The notes under the pieces are model-generated. The model worked only from the letters and a program-made list of their open reading frames with translations, was not told where the DNA came from and did no database searches. From NCBI GenBank assembly GCA_016204605.1, contig JACQKK010000143.1, forward strand, positions 1 through 35,765: a DNA stretch of 35,765 nucleotides, read 5' to 3'. This DNA comes from Candidatus Lambdaproteobacteria bacterium (GTDB lineage: Bacteria; SAR324; JACQKK01). Below, in pieces: positions 11,064-18,512 of this stretch (the first letter of the stretch is position 1; every line of letters begins with the position of its first letter). Made by a program: the position numbers and the translations under genes.

Positions 11064-11968
11064 ACCGCACCCCCGGTGTTGAGCGGCGAGAGCCCCTGCC
11101 CTCCGGCGCGCGCCGCGGCGAGCTTGCGGATCTTGGCGTACTCCTCGGTGAACTCGGGCCGGGCCTGCTTGTGCAGCACGCCCAGCACGAACTTGCCCTC
11201 CTGCTCCTCGCGCTTGAGGTTGGGCGTGGAGAAGACCGAATTGTCGCGGTAGTAGTTCAGCATGTCAGTGGCCTTGGGCATGCCGTTGCGCTTGCCCCAC
11301 AGCACGTGGCAGTGCTGCATCACCTCGACGAACGAGAACCCTTTCCAGGCGATGGCCTCGGCCAGCACCTTGGTCAGGTGCACGGCGTGGTAGACGGTGC
11401 TCCGGGCGACGAAGGTGGCCCCCGCGCCGATCATCAGCTTGCAGGCGTCGAACGGCTCCTCGGGCATGCCGTAGGGCGAAGTCTCGGTGAAGCTGCCCTT
11501 GGGCGTCGTGGCGCCGTATTGCCCGCCCGTATCGCCGTAGCCGAAGTTGTTGAACATGACCACGGTGACGTCGATGTTGCGCCGGGCCGCGTGGATGGTG
11601 TGGTTGCCGCCGATCGAGAGCGAATCGCCATCGCCCTGCAGGTTGACCACCGTCAGGTGGGGATTGGCCAGCTTCATGCCCGTGGCCATGGCCGCGCCGC
11701 GACCGTGGCCGCCGTGCAGCACGCCCATATTCAGGTAATGGCCCATGATGGAGTAGCAGCCGCTGCCCCCGGCCCCCGCCACCTGGCTCATGTCGATCTG
11801 CAGGCGCTGGAAGGCGCGCATCAGCGCGCTCTGGGCCATCCCCAGCCCGCAGCCCGGGCAATAGCGGAAGTGCTCGGCCGGCACGCGCCCGTACTGCTCG
11901 ACCAGCTCGTCCAGGTTGGCCATCGGGTTGGGCTTGGCGACTGCCTGGGTGGCGATCACGGTGCTCAT
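11060..11968 (-). CDS. oorB: 2-oxoglutarate:ferredoxin oxidoreductase beta subunit (TPP-binding)
   Basis: A 302-residue beta chain. CPGCG at 37-41 is the cysteine motif that precedes the TPP domain; the TPP/Mg2+ motif is GDGDSLSIGGNHTIHAARRN ending in MFNNFGYGDTGGQ. The HGGHGRGAAMATGMKLANP stretch is typical of KorB/OorB. Start at 11968 overlaps the oorA stop (ATGA); the longer open frame upstream is the shadow of oorA. The C-terminal extension (about 260-302) is hydrophilic. Confidence 0.93.
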   Translation of the reverse strand: MSTVIATQAVAKPNPMANLDELVEQYGRVPAEHFRYCPGCGLGMAQSALMRAFQRLQIDMSQVAGAGGSGCYSIMGHYLNMGVLHGGHGRGAAMATGMKLANPHLTVVNLQGDGDSLSIGGNHTIHAARRNIDVTVVMFNNFGYGDTGGQYGATTPKGSFTETSPYGMPEEPFDACKLMIGAGATFVARSTVYHAVHLTKVLAEAIAWKGFSFVEVMQHCHVLWGKRNGMPKATDMLNYYRDNSVFSTPNLKREEQEGKFVLGVLHKQARPEFTEEYAKIRKLAAARAGGQGLSPLNTGGAV

Positions 11969-13107
11969 CGCAGCATGTCCTCCGTCTTGGCCAGGATTTC
12001 CTGGGGCGTGATGGTGAGGCTGTTGACGTGGTTGACCCCATCGATGCGGATGCCGGAGCCGGCCAGGGCCTGGGTCACCAGCCCGCGCAGCTGCCCCAGG
12101 TTCATCTCGGGCACGACGGCCAGTTTGGCGTGCTGGGCGGCTTGGCGGATGGCCTTGTCGGGGAACGGCCAGATGGTGATCAGCCGCAGCACGCCGGCCT
12201 TGATGCCCTTGGCGCGCGCCATCTGCATGGCGGCCCGCGCCGGGTGGAACTGGGTGCCGAAGGCCACGTAGAGTACGTCGGCGTCCTCGGTCTGGAGCGC
12301 CTCGGTCAGGGCCAGCTCGTCGCGGTGGGCCTCGACCTTCTGGTTGAGCCGGGTGGTCGAGAAGTGCTGCGCCTCGAAGCGGGTCATCTTGGCGCCGTGC
12401 TGCGGCTGGATGCCGCCGGTGCGGAAGATTGAGCGGTAGCCCGTGCCGAAATCGCCCATCGGCGGCACCGCGGTGAGCGACGTCGCCATGTAGGGGTTGG
12501 CGTACTCGCTCGGCGCGCCTTCGGGCCGCGGCCGCTCCCAGGTCTCGACCTTGCCGTAGTCGGGCAGGTCCACCACGGAGCGCTGGAGCGCCAGCAGCCC
12601 CTCGGTGAGCAGGATCGTCGGCGTGCGGTAGCGCTCGGCCAGGTTCACGCACTTCACCGTCAGCCAGAACGCCTCCTCGATCGTCGAGGGGCTGAGGGCG
12701 ATCATCGGGCAGTCGCCGTTGGGGCCGTACTTGGCCTGCATCACCTCCATCTGCGCCGACCCCGTGGCGTTGCCGATACCCGGGCCGTGGCGCCCCACGT
12801 TCACCAGCACCACCGGGATCTCCCCGGCGATGGCATGGCCGATCTCCTCCTGCATCAGGGCCAGCCCCGGCCCCGAGCTGGCGGTCATCGCCTTCACGCC
12901 GGCGCAGGAGGCGCCCATCGCAGCGGCGAAGCTGCCCATCTCGTCTTCCATCTGCACGTAGGAGCCGCCCACCTGGGGCATGCGCGCCGACATGAACTCG
13001 GCGACCTCGGTGGCCGGCGTGATGGGGTACCCCGCATAGAAGCGCACCCCTGCGGCGATGGCGCCTTCGCAGATCGCCTCGCTGCCCATCAGCAGGCGCC
13101 GGGTCAT
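11965..13107 (-). CDS. oorA: 2-oxoglutarate:ferredoxin oxidoreductase alpha subunit
   Basis: A 380-residue alpha chain with the pyrimidine-binding domain signature GYPITPATEVAEFM near the N-terminus, MEDEMGSFAAAMGASCAGVKAMTASSGPG, and the C-terminal transketolase-like domain (VPEMNLGQL). The length and the YPITP.TE pattern place it with KorA/OorA rather than the single-chain pyruvate enzymes, so 2-oxoglutarate is the likeliest substrate (family inference). ATG 13107 overlaps the oorD stop (ATGA). Confidence 0.92.
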   Translation of the reverse strand: MTRRLLMGSEAICEGAIAAGVRFYAGYPITPATEVAEFMSARMPQVGGSYVQMEDEMGSFAAAMGASCAGVKAMTASSGPGLALMQEEIGHAIAGEIPVVLVNVGRHGPGIGNATGSAQMEVMQAKYGPNGDCPMIALSPSTIEEAFWLTVKCVNLAERYRTPTILLTEGLLALQRSVVDLPDYGKVETWERPRPEGAPSEYANPYMATSLTAVPPMGDFGTGYRSIFRTGGIQPQHGAKMTRFEAQHFSTTRLNQKVEAHRDELALTEALQTEDADVLYVAFGTQFHPARAAMQMARAKGIKAGVLRLITIWPFPDKAIRQAAQHAKLAVVPEMNLGQLRGLVTQALAGSGIRIDGVNHVNSLTITPQEILAKTEDMLR

Positions 13108-13358
13108 ATCCGACCTCGCGCGGGCTCGGGAATCGGTCTGGCCATGTTCACCACCCCCTCCGTTCGGACGACGATCGCGAAATCCGGGCACAGCCACTCG
13201 CACAGCTTGCAGCCCGTGCAGGCGGACAGCTCCTTCACGATCGCCTTGTTCAGCGGCGGCTTCCACCCCAGCACCTTGGTGGGGCAGACGTCCCAGCACA
13301 CCCCGCACGAGCGGCAGCGCGCGTCGCTGATCGCTACATTGTACGATTTTTTCGCCAC
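13104..13358 (-). CDS. oorD: 2-oxoglutarate:ferredoxin oxidoreductase delta (ferredoxin) subunit
   Basis: An 84-residue two-cluster ferredoxin. Cys15, 18, 21 and 25 (CRSCGVCWDVCP) and Cys47, 50, 53 and 57 (CTGCKLCEWLCP) provide two [4Fe-4S] sites that carry electrons from the TPP subunit to the soluble ferredoxin. The start is a GTG with AAAGG about nine nt upstream; no ATG is available before the first cluster. It is the first gene of the D-A-B-C-C' operon. Confidence 0.92.
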   Translation of the reverse strand: MAKKSYNVAISDARCRSCGVCWDVCPTKVLGWKPPLNKAIVKELSACTGCKLCEWLCPDFAIVVRTEGVVNMARPIPEPARGRI

Positions 13359-13396
13359 GGATGATGCCTTTCGGGGAGTCTACGGCGCAAAGGAAA

Positions 13397-13431
13397 TCGG
13401 GAGCACCCCCTGCCTCTGGAGATGCTCCCGA
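13397..13431 (-). promoter_or_regulatory. Inverted repeat in the predicted oorD 5' leader
   Basis: TCGGGAGCA (13397-13405) and TGCTCCCGA (13423-13431) form a perfect nine-bp stem around a 17-nt loop. It lies within the predicted leader, between the promoter and the GTG at 13358. It may be a protein-binding site or an mRNA hairpin; function unknown. Confidence 0.5.
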
Positions 13432-13486
13432 GCCGATCCCCCTTGCCCTTCCCCAGGCAGTCGCGCCATCAGGACCGAAGCCTATG

Positions 13487-13514
13487 TTTATACAACTGGA
13501 ATCCTCTGTGCCAA
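13487..13514 (-). promoter_or_regulatory. Sigma-70-type promoter of the oor operon
   Basis: On the minus strand, -35 TTGGCA (13514-13509) and -10 TATAAA (13492-13487) each match consensus at five of six positions with a 16-bp spacer, in a locally AT-rich stretch. Predicted transcription start is near 13480, giving a leader of about 120 nt before the oorD GTG. Confidence 0.65.
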
Positions 13515-13534
13515 TGCTATCTGGTTATGGCATT

Positions 13535-13549
13535 ATGCTTGAAATGCAT
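13535..13549. promoter_or_regulatory. Probable LysR-type regulator binding box
   Basis: ATGCTTGAAATGCAT is an interrupted palindrome (ATGC-N7-GCAT) of the T-N11-A form recognised by LysR-type regulators. Its centre (13542) is about 62 bp upstream of the predicted oor start site and about 33 bp before the lysR-family start codon, the classic position for activation of the divergent operon and autoregulation. Confidence 0.55.
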
Positions 13550-13574
13550 GGATTGCGGATGGTTCGGAGGTACG

Positions 13575-14462
13575 ATGATCTGGGATCTGCAGGAGCTGGA
13601 GCACTTCCTGGCGTTGGCCCGCACGCGCAGCTTCAGCCAGGCGGCGCGGGAATGCGCCATCACGCAGCCCGCGTTCAGCCGGCGCATCCAGCAGTTGGAG
13701 GCCCGGGTCGGGTTCAGGCTGGTCAACCGCGCCGCCCGCCCGGTGCGGCTCACGGCCGAAGGCGAGCAGTTCCTCAAGAGCGCCCGCCGCGTGTTCCAGC
13801 AGGTGGCCCAGCTCGAAAGGTCGGTGGCCTCCCTGAAGGGGACGTCGCGCCAGGTGGTGCGGATCGCCGCTGCGGTCAGCCTGCAGATCCGCATCTTCGC
13901 CCCGCGCCTCAACCGCTTCTACGACCGCTACCCCCACGTCAGTCTGGAGCTGCTCAGCATCTTCCGGCGGCGCTCCGCCGACCTCGTGCACCAGGGCGAG
14001 GCGGAGCTGGTGTTTACGCTGCGCGACCCCTCGCAGCACGGGGTATGGAGCGAGGTCTTCTTCCGGAGCCCGCTCCAGGTGATCGTCCCGCCGCGCCACC
14101 GGCTGGCGGGGCGGCCACTGATCGAGCCCGCCAACCTGGAAGGCGAGCCGTTCGTGGGCACCAAGGCCGGCTTCGCCCCAATCGTCGGCCAGCAGTTCGA
14201 GAAGTGGGGCATCGCCGTCAACCCCACGTTGGAGCTCGACAGCATCGAGACCAGCGTGAGCCTCGTGGCGGCCGCCCAGGGCATCTCGATCCTGCCGCGC
14301 TACGTGGTCACCCCCGCGGTGCAGAAGGGGGAGGTGGTGCAGGTGCCGCTGGCGGGCGGGCTGCCGGATGCCATCGTGTATGTGGGAGCCGGCGACGAGC
14401 CGGAGCCCGAGAGCCTCCACCGGACGATCATCGAGTTCTTCCGCCCCGACGATCCCGCCTGA
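13575..14462 (+). CDS. LysR-family transcriptional regulator
   Basis: A 295-residue regulator. The winged helix-turn-helix occupies about residues 1-62 (FLALARTRSFSQAARECAIT, QPAFSRRIQQLEARVGFRLV), followed by the linker helix and the periplasmic-binding-like effector domain (about 90-290). ATG 13575 has CGGAGG four nt upstream; the open frame extends back to 13422 but those residues do not match the family. It diverges from oorD, so it probably controls the oor operon in response to a metabolite such as a 2-oxoacid (inference). Confidence 0.9.
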   Translation: MIWDLQELEHFLALARTRSFSQAARECAITQPAFSRRIQQLEARVGFRLVNRAARPVRLTAEGEQFLKSARRVFQQVAQLERSVASLKGTSRQVVRIAAAVSLQIRIFAPRLNRFYDRYPHVSLELLSIFRRRSADLVHQGEAELVFTLRDPSQHGVWSEVFFRSPLQVIVPPRHRLAGRPLIEPANLEGEPFVGTKAGFAPIVGQQFEKWGIAVNPTLELDSIETSVSLVAAAQGISILPRYVVTPAVQKGEVVQVPLAGGLPDAIVYVGAGDEPEPESLHRTIIEFFRPDDPA

Positions 14463-14705
14463 GCGGGCGTTGAGTCTTCTGCGAAACCAAGCACTTCCTT
14501 CGCACGCGGGCCTCACCCTCCCCGGCCCTCCCTCTCGCTCAAGAGAGGGAGGGAGCCTCGGACAGGCCATCCGCGCGGATCGCAGCACCCCCTCGCCCCC
14601 AGCAAGCCTGCCCCGAGCGCAGCGAGAGGAGGGGCCAAGAGGTGAGGTCGCGCGGATCGAAGCACCCCTCTCCCCCGGGAGAGGGGTAGGAGGTGAGGCC
14701 GCCCG
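14463..14705. repeat. Cluster of GC-rich inverted repeats, copy 4 (between convergent genes)
   Basis: Two perfect hairpins lie between the LysR gene and waaA: CCCTCCCTCTC/GAGAGGGAGGG (14526-14536 with 14543-14553) and ACCCCTCTCCC/GGGAGAGGGGT (14664-14674 with 14677-14687). The first is preceded by CCTCACCCTCCCCGG and the second is followed by AGGTGAGG. The unit CGCGCGGATCG(C/A)AGCACCCC occurs twice (about 14572 and 14650). Same family as 9436-9672. Confidence 0.75.
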
Positions 14706-16040
14706 TCACCGGCCGGGCGTGCCACCCAGCGCGGGGACGGTGGCGCGCAACGCCTCGTGGCATCGCTCGGCGGCGCCGGCCAGCGCGACCATGGCGGCCC
14801 GGGCGCGCTCGCCGAGAGCACGCGCCCGCTCGGGCTCGGCCAGGAGCGCCGAGAGCGCGCGCCGTGCCGCCGCCGCATCGGCCACGGCGAAGGCCGCGCC
14901 CGCCTCGAGCAGCACCTGCGCCGCTGCCGACTTGCGGTGGCGGGGACCGAACACGACCGGCACGCCGGCGGCGGCCGGCTCGGCGACGTTGTGGACGCCC
15001 GTCGTGAAGCCCCCGCCCACGTAGGCCACGGTGCCGGCCCGGTACAGCCCGGCCAGCTTGCCCACCGAATCCACCAGCAGCGCCCGCGCGGTCGGGGCGT
15101 CCTCCGGCGCCGCACCCCCCGAACCGGCGTGTGCTGCGAGCCGCGAGAGGCGCACGGTGCCGTGGGCCGCCAGCGCCGTCTCCAGGGCGCGCAGGCCGGG
15201 CTCGGCCGGCTCGTGGGGCGCCACGATCAGGCGCAGGTTGCGATCGGCAGCCAGCGCGTCCCGGGCGGCGGGCAGCCAGCGCGCCTCATCGGCGGGCCAA
15301 CTGCTGCCGACGATGAGCACGGTCGCCCCCGCCGGGATGAAGCCCGCCGGCAGCGGCGGTGCCGCGGCCTCCGCCAGGCGGGCGAACACCGTCTCGATGC
15401 CGGGGTCGCCCCCCACCGTCAGGTGCGGGTGGCCGGGCACCAGCCGCGCCAGCCGCTCGCGGTCGGCCTCGCTCAGCGCCAGGATGCGCGTCAGGCTGCG
15501 GTACAGCTCGCGGTAGTGCGGGCGCAGGGGAGCGGCGGGCTCTGCGCCCAGCCGCGCGGCGAGAAGCACCTGCGGGATGCCGCGCCGGCGCGCCTCCCAG
15601 ACCAGCCCCGGCCAGAGATCGGCCTGGACGTAGACGAGCGCGTCCGGGCGCAACGCGGCCAGCAGCCGCCGGGCGGCGCCGGGCAGGTCGAACGGCAGCA
15701 GATCGGCCCAGATCAGCTCGGGCCAGGCCATGCGGCGCTGCACCCAGCCCAGCCCGCTGACGGAGGAGAGCGTCAGCACGAGCTGCGCCCCCTCAGCCCG
15801 CAGGCGGCGCAGGAGCGGTTCGGCCTGGAGCAGCTCGCCGGCGCTGGCCACGTGGAACCAGACCAGCGGCCGGGCGGGATCGCGCCGGGGCAGCGCCTGG
15901 GCGAACCGGTACCACACCCCCCGCCGCGCGAGCAGGTTCGCGCGCAGCTTGCGGCTGCCCAGGGCCAGCAGGGCGGCGCCGGCCAGCGCGGCCGGCAGGA
16001 GCACCCAGTGGTAGAACCCACGCATCGGCGTCGGGAGCAT
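14706..16040 (-). CDS. waaA: 3-deoxy-D-manno-octulosonic acid (Kdo) transferase
   Basis: A 444-residue inner-membrane GT30 enzyme that adds Kdo from CMP-Kdo to lipid IVA. A hydrophobic anchor (about residues 8-27) precedes the N-terminal domain with HVASAGELLQAEPLLRRL, carrying the conserved catalytic glutamate, then QADLWPGLVWEARRRGIP, LIVGSSWPADE, LIVAPHEP and the C-terminal GGGFTTGVHNVAEPAAAGVPVVFGPRH. ATG 16040 shares one base with the upstream stop (TGATG) and has AGGA seven nt before it; an ATG at 16061 is an alternative. It is coupled to the GT9 gene. Confidence 0.9.
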   Translation of the reverse strand: MLPTPMRGFYHWVLLPAALAGAALLALGSRKLRANLLARRGVWYRFAQALPRRDPARPLVWFHVASAGELLQAEPLLRRLRAEGAQLVLTLSSVSGLGWVQRRMAWPELIWADLLPFDLPGAARRLLAALRPDALVYVQADLWPGLVWEARRRGIPQVLLAARLGAEPAAPLRPHYRELYRSLTRILALSEADRERLARLVPGHPHLTVGGDPGIETVFARLAEAAAPPLPAGFIPAGATVLIVGSSWPADEARWLPAARDALAADRNLRLIVAPHEPAEPGLRALETALAAHGTVRLSRLAAHAGSGGAAPEDAPTARALLVDSVGKLAGLYRAGTVAYVGGGFTTGVHNVAEPAAAGVPVVFGPRHRKSAAAQVLLEAGAAFAVADAAAARRALSALLAEPERARALGERARAAMVALAGAAERCHEALRATVPALGGTPGR

Positions 16041-17203
16041 CAGGGGTTCCTGCCGGCGCATGGCATTCGCTCCGGGTCGGTGCCGCGCCGTTTCGCGCCC
16101 TTGCGCAGGACGTGGTCCAGCACATGGCCCAGCACCTCGGCCGGCGCGATGGCCTGGAGACACGCCCGGGGCCAGGGGTGGGTGCAGCGACCCTCTCCCA
16201 TGCGCGTGCAGGGCCGACAGGGCAGGTCGCGCTCCAGCGCGACGCTGCCGGGTCGCACGGGATAGTAGCCCAGCTCGCGGGAGGTGGGGCCGAACAGGGT
16301 GATCACGTCGGTGCCCGCCGCCTCGGCCAGGTGGCTCATGCCGGTGTCGTTGGCCACGACCACGTCGCAGAGCGAGGCGAAGTACGCCGATTCCAGGTGG
16401 CTGGTGCGTCCCACCAGCGAGAGCGCCGGCGGGCCGAGCTCTCCGCCCAGGGCAACCACATCCCCGTCCCCGGGGCCGCCGAACAGCACCAGCCCGCCCC
16501 CGGTTTCGCGCCGGAAGGCGCGGGCCAGCTCGAGCACGTGGGCCATCGGCCAGCGCTTCAGCTCCCAGGCCGCCACCGGGGCGAGCCCGAGCACGGGCCG
16601 CCCCTCGCGGCGCCAGGTCGCGAGCCGCTCCAGCTCTTCGGCGAAGCGCTGCCGCCAGAGATCGTCCCGGTCGAAGCGCGCCACGCTGACCTCGCTGCCG
16701 CGGCCGTCGTCCACCACGCCGTAGGGCGCCACGGCCGCGAGGAAGTCCTCCTCCTTCCCCCGCGCCCGGTCGTAGGTGTTCCAGCGGAAGCGGATCAGCA
16801 GGAACCGCTGCCAGGTACGCTTGGAATAGGCCACGCCAGGGGCGCCCACGATGGCCCGCAGCAGCCGGCTGCGCAAGCTCTTGTGCACGTCCACCAGCAG
16901 GTGCACGCCCTCGGCCCGCAGGCGCTCGCCGAGCGCCAGCAGCCCGGCCAGGCCGCTGCGGCGCTCGTAGGCCAGCGCCCGGTCCAGGTGGGGGTTGTCG
17001 CGGATCAGCTCGGCGAAGGCTTCCGAGGTGAGCATGGTCAGGTGGGCGCGGGGGTAGCGCGCCCGGATCAGGCGCGGCAGCGCCGTGCACTTGACCACGT
17101 CGCCCAGCGAGCCGAAGCGGACGATCAGGATGCGGGCGTCATCGGGCAGCGGGCGCGCTGCGGCAACGCTCGGACGCGCGTCGGGATGCGGGATCGCAGT
17201 CAC
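16040..17203 (-). CDS. GT9 glycosyltransferase (heptosyltransferase-like)
   Basis: A 387-residue GT-B enzyme of the ADP-heptose transferase family (GT9). The N-terminal RILIVRFGSLGDVVKCTALPRLIRARYP and the C-terminal NDTGMSHLAEAAGTDVITLFGPTS are diagnostic. It probably transfers heptose to the Kdo region, as WaaC or WaaF do; which one cannot be told. The GTG at 17203 with GGAAG six nt upstream is chosen; the open frame before it is proline/arginine-rich and not family-like. Paired with waaA, it forms a lipopolysaccharide inner-core unit. Confidence 0.85.
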   Translation of the reverse strand: MTAIPHPDARPSVAAARPLPDDARILIVRFGSLGDVVKCTALPRLIRARYPRAHLTMLTSEAFAELIRDNPHLDRALAYERRSGLAGLLALGERLRAEGVHLLVDVHKSLRSRLLRAIVGAPGVAYSKRTWQRFLLIRFRWNTYDRARGKEEDFLAAVAPYGVVDDGRGSEVSVARFDRDDLWRQRFAEELERLATWRREGRPVLGLAPVAAWELKRWPMAHVLELARAFRRETGGGLVLFGGPGDGDVVALGGELGPPALSLVGRTSHLESAYFASLCDVVVANDTGMSHLAEAAGTDVITLFGPTSRELGYYPVRPGSVALERDLPCRPCTRMGEGRCTHPWPRACLQAIAPAEVLGHVLDHVLRKGAKRRGTDPERMPCAGRNP

Positions 17204-17410
17204 GGGAAGCTTCCGGGCGTGCGGTGCGGGAGAGGGGTTCCCGGGGCGCCGGACGCTCCCCCGGCGCCAACGGCTGGTCGAGCGCCGGGGCCGGTCGGCG
17301 CTGGGACTCCCCGGCCCGAGCGGTGCCAAGGGCGGCACGGGGCGCCCGCCCGCGCTCTTCGCGCGGCCGGCGCTGCGGCGCCGTCGGGAGCCGCCCGCCG
17401 CCGCGCGGCC

Positions 17411-18256
17411 TCAGGCCATCAGCAGCACGGGACAGTTGGCCTTTTCCAGCACCTCGAGCGTGGTGCTGCCGAAGAACAATTGGCGGATCGGGCTCTGGCC
17501 GAACGCGCCCATCACGATCAGGCCGGCCTGCTCTTGGTCCGAGGCCTCGACGATGTGGGCCATGGCCTTGCCGCGCTTCCTGATCAGCTTGGGCTCGATG
17601 CCGTGGGGCGCCAGGTAGCGCTTGGCCATGTGGTGGAGGGCATCGCACTTGCGGGCGTCGTCATCCACCGTGATCACGGCGGCCTGAAGCTTGGCCTGCT
17701 CCGCGAGGAAGGTGCCCACCGGCAGCACCCGGTTCACGCCCTTGCTGCCATCGTAGGCGAACAGCACCGGGCCGCTGGTGCGCCCGCTGGCCGGCACGAC
17801 CAGCACCGGCCGCAGCGCATCCTGGATCAGCGTCTCGGTGGTGGGGCCGGGCTTCGTGGAACCGGGCGGGTCGTTCTTGCCCCGCCGACCCATCACCACC
17901 AGATCCGCCTGGCGCGCCTCGGAGATCAGCAGCTCGTTGATGTTGCCCCGCGGCGAGGTGAAGGAGGCCTTGACCTTCCTGCCCTTGAGCGCGGCATCGA
18001 GCTCTTTGCGGACGGCATCGGTCTCGGCACGTACCTTGGCGTTCTCCTTCGCGAGGTCTTCTTCCGGCAGGGTGATCGGCACGGCCATCCCGCCCTCGAA
18101 CGAGGAGATGGCGGGGTAATAGACGAACCGCTCCTCGTCCTCGACGAAGATCACCCGGAGATCGGCACCCAGCAATTCCGCCCACTTGACCGCTTCCCGC
18201 AGGCCGGCCAGGGAGGCCGGCGATCCATCGATCGCGGTGAGAATGCTCTTGATCAT
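17411..18256 (-). CDS. Tandem-domain universal stress protein
   Basis: A 281-residue cytoplasmic protein of two UspA folds. The first (about 1-150) starts MIKSILTAIDGSPASLAGLREAVKWA and has VVMGRRGKND, with an altered loop before its GPTTETLIQ. The second (about 155-281) has VMGAFGQSPIRQLFFGST, an intact G-2x-G-9x-G-S ATP-binding motif, so only the second domain clearly keeps the full motif. A long insertion (VYYPAISSFEGGMAVPITLP...) sits in domain one. ATG 18256 follows an AAGGGG; the open frame upstream is not Usp-like. Confidence 0.85.
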   Translation of the reverse strand: MIKSILTAIDGSPASLAGLREAVKWAELLGADLRVIFVEDEERFVYYPAISSFEGGMAVPITLPEEDLAKENAKVRAETDAVRKELDAALKGRKVKASFTSPRGNINELLISEARQADLVVMGRRGKNDPPGSTKPGPTTETLIQDALRPVLVVPASGRTSGPVLFAYDGSKGVNRVLPVGTFLAEQAKLQAAVITVDDDARKCDALHHMAKRYLAPHGIEPKLIRKRGKAMAHIVEASDQEQAGLIVMGAFGQSPIRQLFFGSTTLEVLEKANCPVLLMA

Positions 18257-18512
18257 GCCTGGATCCCCTTGACAGAGATAGCATGCGAACGCGGCACGGG
18301 GCCGCAACGATGGCGGCGCACGCGAGCGCCGCCGCTGCCGAGGTGCTGCTCCATGCCGTAACCGCAGCGCAGCAGGTTCGATGCCAGGAGCCGATAACCC
18401 GCCGAGCACGCTCTGTCACGCCCTGTAACATGTCCTGCGTCCGCGGGCGGGTTCCGTCCAGGGCTCACACGGCCCGCAATGGGGCAGAACGTCCCAAATC
18501 AGGGATCATGCG
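18257..18512. other. Intergenic region upstream of the stress-protein gene
   Basis: 256 bp with no gene. A GTTACAGGGCGTGACAG-like AT-richer patch (18409-18430) could be promoter sequence for the stress protein, but no clear hexamer pair was assigned. Confidence 0.3.

Noticed and set aside
16112..18361. 749-codon plus-strand open frame
   Set aside because: Opposite to the GT9 and stress-protein genes; composition (His, Gln, Arg, Gly) is that of an antisense shadow.
18365..18400. GGTTCGATGCC resembling a tRNA T-arm
   Set aside because: The flanking bases do not pair as a T-stem, and no anticodon or acceptor arm is found around it.
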